45,723 bases of DNA from an uncultured Porphyromonadaceae bacterium (GTDB taxonomy: Bacteria > Bacteroidota > Bacteroidia > Bacteroidales > Muribaculaceae). Of this stretch, positions 32,070 to 40,009 are shown piece after piece (the stretch's first letter is position 1; every line of letters begins with the position of its first letter). A program made the translations under genes and the position numbers. The stretch spans positions 1 through 45,723 of the forward strand of contig UQUV01000024.1 in the NCBI GenBank assembly GCA_900544305.1, in the 5' to 3' direction. Below the pieces are notes generated by a model that did no database searches, had not been told where the DNA came from, and was given only the letters and a program-made list of their open reading frames with translations.

Positions 32070-33383
32070 TTAGTTAAACAATTTCTCGCTCAACAGGTTC
32101 AAGGCTTTCACCTTGTCATCCTTGCTGATCAGGAATGAAATGTTGTAGTTGCTGCCTCCGTACGAAATCATGCGTACCGGAATGTCCTTCAATGCATCGA
32201 GTGCTTTTGCTTCGAAGCCTTGGTTCTTCCATTCGAGGTCGCCGACAACGCAGATAATCACCATGTCGCGGTCAACGGTTACAGTACCGAATTTGCGCAG
32301 GTCGTCGAGAATGTTGTCGAGATTCTTTTCGCTGTCGATTGTCACGGATACGCCTACTTCCGAAGTTACGACCATGTCAATCGGAGTTTTGTGCGATTCG
32401 AAGATTTCAAACACCTTGCGCATGAAACCGTAGGCAAGCAGCATTCTGCCTGATTTGATTTTGATGGCAGTAATGTTGTCCTTTGCGGCAACCGCTTTGA
32501 TGGTGCAAGGCACAGAGGTGTTGCCAATAAGTGTTCCTTTGGCTTCCGGGTCAAGAGTGCTGAGAAGTCTTACGGGAATATTGTTGAGTTTGGCAGGTTG
32601 GATGCAAGTCGGGTGCAGGATTTTTGCACCGAAATAAGCCAATTCTGCAGCTTCTTCGAAATTCAGTTTTTCTACCGGCTTTGTGTTTTCTACAAAGCGT
32701 GGGTCATTGTTGTGCATGCCGTCGATGTCTGTCCAGATTTCAATTTCTTCGGCATTGACAGCTGCGCCCACAAGCGAAGCAGAGTAGTCGCTGCCACCGC
32801 GTTGCAGGTTGTCGATTTCTCCGTATGCGTTACGGCAGATATAGCCCTGAGTGATGTAGAGGTCGGCATCCTGATGCTTGTCGAGCAGGTCATTCAGGTG
32901 CTGCTTGATGAAATGGTAGTCAGGCTCGCCGTTTTTGTCGGTGCGCATGTATTCAAGCGCGGGCAAGAGTTCTGACTTGATTCCGTTCTGGTGCATGTAA
33001 AGGTTCATCATCACTGTTGACATGATTTCGCCTTGTGCGAGGATTTCCTTTTCTTCGAACATGGTGAAGATGTCTTTTGTGAACGAACGGATATAGTTGA
33101 AGCAGGCCTGGATTTGTGTCAAGGCTTCCTGTTTGTAATTTTCGTCGCTATACAGTTGGTCGATAGTCTGAAAGTACTTTTTCTCCAACAGGTTGATGGT
33201 TTCCTTAGCACCATCGATATTCTTTTTATACAAATAGTCGGAAATTTCAACGAGTGTATTTGTTGTACCTGCCATTGCCGACAGAACGATGATGTTTTTA
33301 CCGCGTTTTGTTACTAAATCAGCAACGTGTTTAATTCTATCTGCAGAACCAACCGATGTTCCGCCAAATTTCAGCACTTTCAT
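32070..33383 (-). CDS. lysC: Aspartate kinase
   Basis: Phosphorylates aspartate, the entry to lysine, threonine, methionine and diaminopimelate. The 437-residue protein has the N-terminal KFGGTSVGS (residues 5-13) and the substrate-site RGGSDYSASLVGAA. Two C-terminal ACT domains carry feedback binding; the last shows VVGDLEWKNQGFEAKAL. It is a monofunctional kinase with no homoserine dehydrogenase domain. It is followed by lysA 12 bases later. Feedback by lysine is likely from the ACT layout and the operon, but no lysine riboswitch is present in the short leader. Confidence 0.96.
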   Translation of the reverse strand: MKVLKFGGTSVGSADRIKHVADLVTKRGKNIIVLSAMAGTTNTLVEISDYLYKKNIDGAKETINLLEKKYFQTIDQLYSDENYKQEALTQIQACFNYIRSFTKDIFTMFEEKEILAQGEIMSTVMMNLYMHQNGIKSELLPALEYMRTDKNGEPDYHFIKQHLNDLLDKHQDADLYITQGYICRNAYGEIDNLQRGGSDYSASLVGAAVNAEEIEIWTDIDGMHNNDPRFVENTKPVEKLNFEEAAELAYFGAKILHPTCIQPAKLNNIPVRLLSTLDPEAKGTLIGNTSVPCTIKAVAAKDNITAIKIKSGRMLLAYGFMRKVFEIFESHKTPIDMVVTSEVGVSVTIDSEKNLDNILDDLRKFGTVTVDRDMVIICVVGDLEWKNQGFEAKALDALKDIPVRMISYGGSNYNISFLISKDDKVKALNLLSEKLFN

Positions 33384-33419
33384 TTCTTCTATTCAATATC
33401 TATTTGTGAAAAATCGATG

Positions 33420-33435
33420 CAAAATTACAAAATTA
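33420..33435 (-). promoter_or_regulatory. Tandem -7 elements of lysC
   Basis: The minus strand reads TAATTTTGTAATTTTG (33435-33420), two abutting exact TAnnTTTG matches, 37-52 bases before the lysC ATG. No good -33 element is visible, and the region overlaps the gap just after the ftsE stop. Confidence 0.45.
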
Positions 33436-33438
33436 AAA

Positions 33439-34104
33439 TCATATTTCCGCCACTTTTTTGTCTTCGCATTGCATGACACGTGCCGGGAATTCCTCTGTCA
33501 GCTGCAGGTTGTGGGTAGCCATGATGACGGCTGTTCCTTCCGAGCTGATTTTGTGGAGCAGGGTCATAATCTGGTGACCGGTGTTGTTGTCGAGGTTACC
33601 GGTAGGCTCGTCGGCCAGAATCAGTTTCGGCTTGTTGAGCAGGGCGCGTGCGATGGCAATACGCTGCTGTTCACCGCCCGACAGTTCGTGAGGCATCTTG
33701 TATGACTTGTTGCTCATGCCCACTTCCTTCAGCACTTCGTTGATGCGCTCGTCGATTTCGGCCTTGTTCTTCCAGCCGGTTGCCTTGAGCACGAACAGGA
33801 GGTTGTCGTAGACCGAACGGTCAGAAAGCAATTGGAAATCCTGAAAGACGATACCGATTTGACGGCGTAGCATAGGAACATCCTTACGCTTTATTTTGTT
33901 CAGGTCATAGTCGAAAATTGTAGCCTCTCCGTTGTCGATGGGAATTTCGGCATACATCGTTTTCATCAAACTACTTTTACCGCTTCCAACCCGGCCGATG
34001 AGGTAGGTGAATTCGCCTTCTTCGAGCGAAAAGTTTACGTTTTTGAGCACCAACAGCTCTTTGCGGTAGATGTCTACGTTCTTATAGTCGATAAGTTTTG
34101 CCAT
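33439..34104 (-). CDS. ftsE: Cell-division ABC transporter ATP-binding protein FtsE
   Basis: ATPase of the FtsEX complex, which couples septal ring activity to peptidoglycan hydrolases. The 221-residue protein has Walker A GRVGSGKS (37-44), the FtsE-like IGIVFQDFQLL (83-93), the ABC signature LSGGEQQR (141-148) and Walker B LILADEPTGNLD (from residue 161). The IGIVFQDFQLLSDRSVYDN (83-101) stretch favours FtsE over lipoprotein or macrolide exporters. No ftsX permease lies nearby. It is the last gene of the purU-his operon, 11 bases after hisIE, an odd place for a division gene. Confidence 0.88.
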   Translation of the reverse strand: MAKLIDYKNVDIYRKELLVLKNVNFSLEEGEFTYLIGRVGSGKSSLMKTMYAEIPIDNGEATIFDYDLNKIKRKDVPMLRRQIGIVFQDFQLLSDRSVYDNLLFVLKATGWKNKAEIDERINEVLKEVGMSNKSYKMPHELSGGEQQRIAIARALLNKPKLILADEPTGNLDNNTGHQIMTLLHKISSEGTAVIMATHNLQLTEEFPARVMQCEDKKVAEI

Positions 34105-34115
34105 TTTTTCTGCTG

Positions 34116-34712
34116 TTATTCTTTATGCCGTTTTTCCAGTTCTGCGGCAAGTTCGTTGATGGTTAATCTTTTTGATGTAAGCAGCACAATGAGGTGGTAG
34201 ATGAGGTCGGATGCTTCATAAATGAGTCGGTCGTCTGTGCCGTTGGTGGCTTCAATGACTGTCTCTACTGCCTCTTCGCCTACTTTCTGTGCCATGCGGT
34301 TGATGCCTTTTTTGAAAAGGGAAGTAGTGTAGGAGCCTTCCGGCATTTCCTGATGGCGGCGGTTGATGAATTCCTGCAGGTAGGCAAGGAATTCGATGCC
34401 GAATTCGTTAGTTTCGCTGAAGCAGGTAGCGTTACCCGTATGACAGACCGGACCGGCCGGAATGGCCTGGATGAGCAGGGTGTCGTGGTCGCAGTCGTCG
34501 GCTATGGATACTACTTTCAGCACGTTGCCGCTTTCTTCACCTTTCGTCCAAAGGCGTTTTTTGGTGCGGCTGTAGAATGTGACAAGACCCGTCGATTCGG
34601 TTTTTGCGAACGCTTCTTTGTTCATGAAACCGAGCATCAATACGTTTTTCGTGCGGGCATCCTGTATGATGGCAGGAACAAGTCCGCCCATTTTTTCAAA
34701 ATCGAGAGTCAT
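34116..34712 (-). CDS. hisIE: Bifunctional phosphoribosyl-AMP cyclohydrolase / phosphoribosyl-ATP pyrophosphatase
   Basis: Carries out steps two and three of histidine synthesis. The 198-residue fusion has an N-terminal cyclohydrolase with LWTKGEESGN and the metal-site acids and cysteines in SIADDCDHDTLL and GPVCHTGNATCF (about residues 50-100). The C-terminal HisE pyrophosphatase (about 105-198) has FKKGINRMAQKVGEEAVETVIEA (cited as VGEEAVETVIEA), the helix that holds the metal-binding acids. It overlaps hisF by four bases and is followed by ftsE after 11. The fusion order is the usual bacterial HisIE. Confidence 0.96.
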   Translation of the reverse strand: MTLDFEKMGGLVPAIIQDARTKNVLMLGFMNKEAFAKTESTGLVTFYSRTKKRLWTKGEESGNVLKVVSIADDCDHDTLLIQAIPAGPVCHTGNATCFSETNEFGIEFLAYLQEFINRRHQEMPEGSYTTSLFKKGINRMAQKVGEEAVETVIEATNGTDDRLIYEASDLIYHLIVLLTSKRLTINELAAELEKRHKE

Positions 34713-35464
34713 AATCTTACGGTTATGTTTTGTTGTTGTAAATATTTTTTCAGTTCTCTAATGTTTATTTCATTGAAGTGGAACACGCTCGCTGCAAGTG
34801 CTGCATCTGCCTTACCGATGGTGAACGCGTCGGCAAAATGCTGCATTGTTCCGCAACCGCCGGAGGCGATGATGGGAATGGACGAGCGGGAGGCAAGTTC
34901 TGCCAGGGCTTCGCAGGCAAAACCTTGCTTGACACCGTCGTGGTCCATACTCGTGAAGAGTATTTCTCCGGCTCCGCGTTCCTGCACTTCATGCGCCCAC
35001 GGCATCAGTTGCTTGTCGAAGCGCTCGCGTCCGCCTTTGACGTAGCATTGCCATGTTCCGCTTTCGTTTCTCGCATCAATTGCCACTACGCAAACCTGAC
35101 TGCCGAAGCGCTTGGCGATGTCCTCAATCAGTTGCGGGCGGTAGAGGGCACTGGAATTGATGGAAATTTTGTCGGCTCCTGCGCTAAGGAGCATTTCCAC
35201 ATCTTCAATGCTTCCGATTCCGCCGCCGACGGTAAACGGTATACTGATGTTCTGTGCCACTTTCCTGACCATGTCGGCCAGTGTCTTCCGTCGTTCGTGG
35301 GAGGCGGTAATGTCGAGAAACACCAGTTCGTCGGCACCTTCTTCGCTATAGCGTTTTCCCAGTTCTACGGGGTCGCCGGCATCCTTTAGGTTCAGAAAGT
35401 TTACGCCTTTAACGGTCCTTCCGTCCTTGACGTCAAGACAGGGAATTATTCGTTTTGCCAGCAT
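34709..35464 (-). CDS. hisF: Imidazole glycerol phosphate synthase, cyclase subunit
   Basis: Uses ammonia made by HisH to form imidazole glycerol phosphate and AICAR. It is a 251-residue TIM barrel with the catalytic D11 in CLDVKDGRTVKG and a second acid in VVAIDARNESG (near residue 130), plus the phosphate-binding FTVGGGIGS and IIASGGCG loops. It overlaps hisA by 19 bases and hisIE by four, so translation of the three is likely coupled. The AICAR by-product feeds purine synthesis, a link to PurU in the same operon. Confidence 0.97.
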   Translation of the reverse strand: MLAKRIIPCLDVKDGRTVKGVNFLNLKDAGDPVELGKRYSEEGADELVFLDITASHERRKTLADMVRKVAQNISIPFTVGGGIGSIEDVEMLLSAGADKISINSSALYRPQLIEDIAKRFGSQVCVVAIDARNESGTWQCYVKGGRERFDKQLMPWAHEVQERGAGEILFTSMDHDGVKQGFACEALAELASRSSIPIIASGGCGTMQHFADAFTIGKADAALAASVFHFNEINIRELKKYLQQQNITVRL

Positions 35465-36192
35465 ATCTTTCCAATGTTAATCCGTTCTACATCCTTTAAT
35501 GCAATTCTGTTCTCATAGAGGGCTTTCCCGACAATGACAGCCGGAACGTTGGCCTTCCAGAGCGTTTCAATGTCCGACAGACAGCTGATGCCGCCACTGG
35601 CTATCAGGTAAATGCCTTCCAGTTCGTTGAGCATGGTTCTGTACAGTTCCGTAGCAGGTCCTTCAAGCATGCCGTCTTTGGAAATGTCGGTGGTAATCAC
35701 CTTCTTTATTCCGGCCTGCATATATTCCTTGACAAAAGGCAGAAGCTCATGGATGCTGTCTTCGGTCCAGCCCGATGTGGCTATTTTCCCGTCTTTTGCA
35801 TCAGCACCGAGGATAATCCGTTCGTTGCCGTACACCTCCAGCCAATGATGGAAGAGCTGCGGATTCTTGACTGCAATGCTTCCGCCGGTTACCATGGCTG
35901 CCCCCGACTCAAAGGCTATGTGAAGGTCTTCGTCGCTTTTCAGTCCGCCGCCGAAGTCAATGGTCAGGTCGGTATACGAGGCAATGCGTTCTAGTGTCCG
36001 GTAGTTCACTATGTGGGAAGATTTCGCCCCGTCAAGGTCTACAAGATGCAGACGGCGGCATCCGGCATCGCAAAACATTTGGGCAACTTCCAGCGGGTCT
36101 TCATTGTAGACCTTCCGGTTGTCGTAGTCTCCCTGTGTCAGCCGTACGCATTTTCCGTCGATTATGTCTATGGCAGGGATAATCTCAATCAT
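35446..36192 (-). CDS. hisA: Phosphoribosylformimino-5-aminoimidazole carboxamide ribotide isomerase
   Basis: Isomerises ProFAR to PRFAR, the substrate of HisF. It is a 248-residue barrel homologous to HisF, with the catalytic base in IIPAIDIIDGKCVRL (D9) and the second acid in VITTDISKDGM (about residue 171-172). FGGGLKSDED and IASGGISC form the phosphate loops. The end overlaps the hisF start by 19 bases, and hisH overlaps its start by four. Confidence 0.97.
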   Translation of the reverse strand: MIEIIPAIDIIDGKCVRLTQGDYDNRKVYNEDPLEVAQMFCDAGCRRLHLVDLDGAKSSHIVNYRTLERIASYTDLTIDFGGGLKSDEDLHIAFESGAAMVTGGSIAVKNPQLFHHWLEVYGNERIILGADAKDGKIATSGWTEDSIHELLPFVKEYMQAGIKKVITTDISKDGMLEGPATELYRTMLNELEGIYLIASGGISCLSDIETLWKANVPAVIVGKALYENRIALKDVERINIGKICWQNE

Positions 36193-36782
36193 AGTTCAAT
36201 GAAATTTTTTAAAATTCGTTCGCCTACGTCTCCACTTTTTTCCGGGTGGAACTGTGTGGCAAAAAAGTTGTCTTTTCTCATTGCCGCACTGAATTCGTCG
36301 ATGTATTCAGTCTTGGCAATTGTCCAACAGTTCAAAGGTACATAAAAACTGTGAACATAGTAAACAAAATTGTTGTCCAATGCTTCCGTAAGCAATGGAT
36401 TTTCTGTCGTAAGCTGTACGCGGTTCCAGCCCATGTGCGGAATTTTCAGTCCGTCGGCCGATGGCTGGAAGCGTTTTACGGGTACATCAAAAATACCGAT
36501 GCAGTCGGTGTCGCCCTCTTCCGAGTGGGCACAAAGCAATTGCTGGCCGATACAGATTCCCAGAAGGGGCTGCGACAGGTTGCGGATCACTTCGTCGAGG
36601 CGGTGATGTCGCAAATGGGCCATTGCCGACGAGGCTTCGCCCACGCCGGGAAATATCACTTTGTCCGCTTTGCTGATTTTTTCAGGGTCATCGGTTATTT
36701 CAGCAGTGACTCCGATACGCCGTAGGGCGCAGTCGACCGAGAAAATGTTGCCTGCATTGTATTTGATGATTGCAACGTTCAT
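36189..36782 (-). CDS. hisH: Imidazole glycerol phosphate synthase, glutaminase subunit
   Basis: Class I glutamine amidotransferase that supplies ammonia to HisF through a tunnel. The 197-residue protein has the nucleophile C77 in LLGICIGQQLL and the H179/E181 pair in TQFHPEKSG. IFPGVGEA near residue 44 forms the oxyanion strand. All three triad residues are present. It lies 10 bases after purU and overlaps hisA by four bases. Confidence 0.97.
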   Translation of the reverse strand: MNVAIIKYNAGNIFSVDCALRRIGVTAEITDDPEKISKADKVIFPGVGEASSAMAHLRHHRLDEVIRNLSQPLLGICIGQQLLCAHSEEGDTDCIGIFDVPVKRFQPSADGLKIPHMGWNRVQLTTENPLLTEALDNNFVYYVHSFYVPLNCWTIAKTEYIDEFSAAMRKDNFFATQFHPEKSGDVGERILKNFIEL

Positions 36783-36792
36783 AAATAGCCCG

Positions 36793-37692
36793 TTAGTTGA
36801 ATATGATTGTTTTATTCTTGTAAGTCAGTATTTTACGTTGGATATGCTTCTCCACAGCCCGTGAAAGGACGATTTTCTCCAAATCACGGCCTTTATGTAC
36901 GAGGTCGTCGACTGTGTTCTTGTGGGAAATCCTTACGATGTCCTGCTCGATAATCGGTCCGGCATCCAGTTCGGTTGTCACATAATGGCTGGTCGCTCCG
37001 ATAAGTTTTACGCCTCGCTCGTAGGCGGCATGATAGGGCTTTGCCCCGACAAATGCCGGTAGGAACGAATGGTGGATATTGATGATGCGGTTCGGGTAGC
37101 GGTTGATGAATTCTTCCGACAGCACCTGCATGTAGCGTGCAAGGACAATGAAGTCGATGTTGTATTTTTCAAGCAGTTCGAATTCCTTTTGTTCCTGTTC
37201 TGCCTTGTTCTCTTTGGTGATGGGGATTACCTCAAACGGGATGCCGAACTGTTCGCCAATGTTGGCAAGGTCGGGATGGTTGCTTATAATCAGCGGAATT
37301 TCCACGTCCCATTCGCCCGCAGTGTAGCGCGCCAGCAGGTCATAGATGCAGTGCGACATTTTTGATACAAAAATGGCCATGCGCTGAATCCGTTCCGGAA
37401 AACTGATGTGAAACCACATGTCGAACCGTTGGGCGAAAAGCGTGTAGAAATAGTCATTCAGCTTTTCTTTGGGAATGATGAAATTGTCGAGCTCCCATTC
37501 AACGCGCATGTAGAAAATGCTGTTCATGCGGTCGACATATTGGTCGAGGTACACAATGTTACCGCCGTTGGTGTTGATAAAATTCGTGATTTCAGCAATG
37601 ATGCCTACCTGATCGGGGCAGTGCATGCGAAGGATTGCCGTATTATGTCTTTTCTTTTCCACTTTTTCGCCTGTATTGTTAGAGAATGCCAA
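36793..37692 (-). CDS. purU: Formyltetrahydrofolate deformylase
   Basis: Hydrolyses 10-formyl-tetrahydrofolate to formate and tetrahydrofolate, balancing one-carbon pools. An N-terminal ACT domain (from about LRMHCPDQVGIIAEI) precedes a formyltransferase-type domain with the catalytic NIHHSFLP and the aspartate in ELDAGPI. No in-frame ATG precedes the ACT domain. The open frame starts at TTG 37692 (299 residues), while GTG 37662 (289 residues, MEKKRHNTAIL) fits the family's usual start better. A promoter at 37727-37734 leads into it, and hisH follows after 10 bases, making it the first gene of the operon. Confidence 0.92.
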   Translation of the reverse strand: MAFSNNTGEKVEKKRHNTAILRMHCPDQVGIIAEITNFINTNGGNIVYLDQYVDRMNSIFYMRVEWELDNFIIPKEKLNDYFYTLFAQRFDMWFHISFPERIQRMAIFVSKMSHCIYDLLARYTAGEWDVEIPLIISNHPDLANIGEQFGIPFEVIPITKENKAEQEQKEFELLEKYNIDFIVLARYMQVLSEEFINRYPNRIINIHHSFLPAFVGAKPYHAAYERGVKLIGATSHYVTTELDAGPIIEQDIVRISHKNTVDDLVHKGRDLEKIVLSRAVEKHIQRKILTYKNKTIIFN

Positions 37693-37726
37693 ACCGCATA
37701 TGTGCGATTCGAATTTGTAATACTTG

Positions 37727-37734
37727 CAAAGTTA
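37727..37734 (-). promoter_or_regulatory. -7 element of the purU-his-ftsE operon
   Basis: Minus strand TAACTTTG is an exact match; the -33 region is unclear. The expected transcript start is near 37722. The first ATG after it (37699) opens only a six-codon frame ending at 37679, overlapping the TTG start of purU. Confidence 0.5.
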
Positions 37735-37801
37735 GCAAATATGATTGCAAATTTAAACAAAATAGCGATTTTTGTTGCAATTTATAAATAAATCGAAGAA
37801 A

Positions 37802-38143
37802 TTATTTTAAAATTGCTATTCTCTGATAGGGAAAAGTAACTTTCAGCAGTTTAGGAGTGCTGTCGTCGGAATAGTGTAGACGGTTTTCGGACAAATAGGA
37901 ATTCAGGGTATGTGCAAGCTCGTTTAGCGGCAGTTCCCGGTTGTCCTCAATCAGCCGGTGGATGTGCTCGATGTGTTGCTCTGTGATATGTTCGTTGGCT
38001 ATAATCAGTATGCCCTGAAGAAACAGGGTATGCGCCGTTTCCACTTTGACCGGAAAGTGTGTAACATTTTGTTCTGCAATGTCGAAAATGTGCAGATTGA
38101 AGACTTCGTTTTTATATACGGTGTAGTGGGCGAGGATGCGCAT
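37802..38143 (-). CDS. Hypothetical protein, 113 residues
   Basis: I do not recognise a family. It has no signal peptide or membrane helix. The sequence reads as a small mixed alpha/beta protein: beta-like FNLHIFDIAEQNVTHF, an alanine/histidine-rich middle (IIANEHITEQHIEHIHRLIED, cited as ITEQHIEHIHRLIED) and a C-terminal beta stretch ending KVTFPYQRIAILK. Repeated His-Ile pairs in the middle are notable but have no known meaning. It follows the DUF4296 lipoprotein gene by 10 bases and is the last gene of the ileS operon. A short AT-rich hairpin lies beyond it (AACAAAA/TTTTGTT, about 37757-37776), too weak to call a terminator. Confidence 0.75.
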   Translation of the reverse strand: MRILAHYTVYKNEVFNLHIFDIAEQNVTHFPVKVETAHTLFLQGILIIANEHITEQHIEHIHRLIEDNRELPLNELAHTLNSYLSENRLHYSDDSTPKLLKVTFPYQRIAILK

Positions 38144-38153
38144 GGCTGCGGTT

Positions 38154-38936
38154 TTACTTTGTTCCTATTGTGCGCTGGCGGTTGTGTCGGTTGTAGATGC
38201 TGGAGTTCAGTCGTGAACGGTAGAGCATCAGACTGTCGACAAACACGGCACTTTCATTCTCAAATTCGTAGAGCATATAGCCGTAGACACGCGACACGAT
38301 TTTGTTGGAATCTGCTTGCAGCATGATGGAAGAATGCTCGTCCATTCTCAGGTTTGAAACCTGATATTCCGAGGAACCGTCGTTGTAGTCAACACCGAGG
38401 AGGGCATCGATTGACATTTTTCCGTTGTAGGGATACAGGTGCCATTCGTAGCGGTCGCCTTTGCGGGCGTTTTCATCGGCAGGCGTTGAGAATTGCAGTT
38501 GGGCATATTTGCCGAACTGTTTTTTGTCGAGAATTATTCGGCGGCTCAGTGTCCAGATGTCGATGCTGTCGCCCATAATGGTCATCTTTTCACCGGCAAG
38601 TCGGGCTTCTGCTATCACGTCCTGTTCTCTTTTCTCCAGAATCTTAATCACATTGTCGTAGACATCCTTATAGATATCGAGATTGTGGCCATACCACATC
38701 AATGAAGAGTCGAACTGTTCTTCCGTAATGCCGTGGCGTTCGAACACGGCTTTTTTCAGCGACATTTTGACTGAGTCGCTGGTATAGGTGTTGGGATTGA
38801 GTTCGACTACTGCATTTGCCTGGTGGATATCAGCCATCAGTTCCGCCATCTTGTCGGTGTCAATGACACCTTCCGGAACAGTGTTGCAGGCCGACAGGCA
38901 GGCAAGAGTGAGTGCAAAAAGCCACAGTTTCTTCAT
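38154..38936 (-). CDS. DUF4296-domain lipoprotein
   Basis: A 260-residue predicted lipoprotein. The signal ends in LSAC, with the modified cysteine at C17. The DUF4296 region (about residues 24-115) includes MAELMADIHQANAVVEL and FERHGITEEQFDSSLMWYGHNLD. A charged helical region and a beta-rich C-terminal half (about 150-250) follow. The family is typical of Bacteroidota and has no assigned function that I know. Its start codon abuts the stop codon of lspA, the very enzyme that would process its signal peptide. Confidence 0.85.
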   Translation of the reverse strand: MKKLWLFALTLACLSACNTVPEGVIDTDKMAELMADIHQANAVVELNPNTYTSDSVKMSLKKAVFERHGITEEQFDSSLMWYGHNLDIYKDVYDNVIKILEKREQDVIAEARLAGEKMTIMGDSIDIWTLSRRIILDKKQFGKYAQLQFSTPADENARKGDRYEWHLYPYNGKMSIDALLGVDYNDGSSEYQVSNLRMDEHSSIMLQADSNKIVSRVYGYMLYEFENESAVFVDSLMLYRSRLNSSIYNRHNRQRTIGTK

Positions 38937-39578
38937 CTATTTTGATACCTCCGACTTTTCTGTGTTGTTTTCGTGAATGGACAAATATTTGGAATAGAAC
39001 AGAATCAATACAATCATACCGACAGAGATAGCTGCATCGGCAAGGTTGAATACGGGCTGAAAGAATACGAAGTATTCACCTCCGCAGAACGGCATCCAGT
39101 CGGGCCAGTACCATGAAGCAAGCGGGAAATAGAACATGTCCACCACTTTTCCGTGGAGAAAAGAAGCGTATCCGCCGCCTTCCGGGAAGAGCGTTGCCAT
39201 GGTGTAGGGGGTTGATTCGTTGAATATCAGGCCGTAAAACATGCAGTCGATAACGTTTCCTATCGCTCCTGCCGTTATCAGTGCGAGGCAGACAATGAAT
39301 CCCCGCGAATAGAGTTTGTTGTTCCGTATTTTATAGATGATGTAGATTAGCACAGCCGAAGCGACAATGCGGAAAATGGTAAGAAACATTTTGCTTCCCA
39401 ATTCAATTCCGAATGCCATTCCGGGATTTTCTACAAAGTTCAATTTGAACCAGCTTGTAATGTCGAGCGATTCGTAAAGGAAAAAGCTGGTCTTTACCCA
39501 AATTTTCAATATTTGGTCGGCAATTATAACCACGAGGATTATAATTGCCGCTAAATATCCGTTATTAAGTTTTCGCAT
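38937..39578 (-). CDS. lspA: Lipoprotein signal peptidase (signal peptidase II)
   Basis: Aspartyl protease of the inner membrane that cuts signal peptides of lipid-modified prolipoproteins. It has 213 residues, longer than the roughly 165 of E. coli, with four membrane helices. The family blocks are VENPGMAFGI (49-58), GNVIDCMFYG with catalytic D111, and FNLADAAISVG with catalytic D181. The extra length is mostly an insertion between the two aspartates (about 120-172), which seems usual in Bacteroidota. It follows the DksA-like gene by 5 bases. The ileS-lspA pairing is also seen in E. coli. Confidence 0.96.
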   Translation of the reverse strand: MRKLNNGYLAAIIILVVIIADQILKIWVKTSFFLYESLDITSWFKLNFVENPGMAFGIELGSKMFLTIFRIVASAVLIYIIYKIRNNKLYSRGFIVCLALITAGAIGNVIDCMFYGLIFNESTPYTMATLFPEGGGYASFLHGKVVDMFYFPLASWYWPDWMPFCGGEYFVFFQPVFNLADAAISVGMIVLILFYSKYLSIHENNTEKSEVSK

Positions 39579-39583
39579 TAAAA

Positions 39584-39964
39584 TTATTTATTGCCTTTGT
39601 TTTTTACTTCGATGCTTAGTGTGGCATGAGGTACAGCTCTAAGACGTTCTTTCGGTATGAGTTTGCCCGTTTCACGGCAAATGCCGTAGGTCTTGTTCTC
39701 AATGCGCACTAAAGCAGCCTTCAAGTGCTGAATGAACTTCATCTGGCGTTGTGCGAGTCGGCCTGACTCTTCTTTGTTGAGAGTCGTTGCACCTTCCTCC
39801 AGCACTTTGAATGTTGGAGATGTGTCGGCTGTGTCATTGCCGTCAGAATTAGTCACTTCATTTTTCAAAAGCTCGTAATCTTTATACGCTTTTTCCAATT
39901 TTGCAAGAATGATTTCTTTGAATTCCTGCAATTCGGCGTCTGAGTATCTTGTCTTCTCTGCCAT
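39584..39964 (-). CDS. DksA/TraR-family protein with a degenerate zinc finger
   Basis: A 126-residue protein of the DksA/TraR family, whose members enter the RNA polymerase secondary channel. The N-terminal two thirds are a helical coiled-coil region with an acidic tip (DGNDTADTSP, 41-50). The C-terminal zinc-finger domain (YGICRETGKLIPKERLRAVP, about 93-112) keeps only the first cysteine, C96; the other three usual ligands are Thr, Pro/His and other residues. It is probably a cysteine-poor relative that may act without zinc. It lies in the ileS operon, 5 bases before lspA and 45 bases after ileS. Confidence 0.88.
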   Translation of the reverse strand: MAEKTRYSDAELQEFKEIILAKLEKAYKDYELLKNEVTNSDGNDTADTSPTFKVLEEGATTLNKEESGRLAQRQMKFIQHLKAALVRIENKTYGICRETGKLIPKERLRAVPHATLSIEVKNKGNK

Positions 39965-40009
39965 AGTCGCGTGTGTCTTTGGTTAATAATTAAGTTTTAT
40001 GTTGGAAGC

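Noticed and set aside
33384..33438. Lysine riboswitch before lysC
   Set aside because: The predicted leader is only about 30 bases, far too short for the L-box structure.
34194..35045. 283-codon plus-strand open frame
   Set aside because: Antisense to hisIE and hisF; a shadow of those codons.
37756..37776. AT-rich hairpin as terminator of the ileS operon
   Set aside because: Seven A-T-rich pairs without a convincing T-run; too weak to call.
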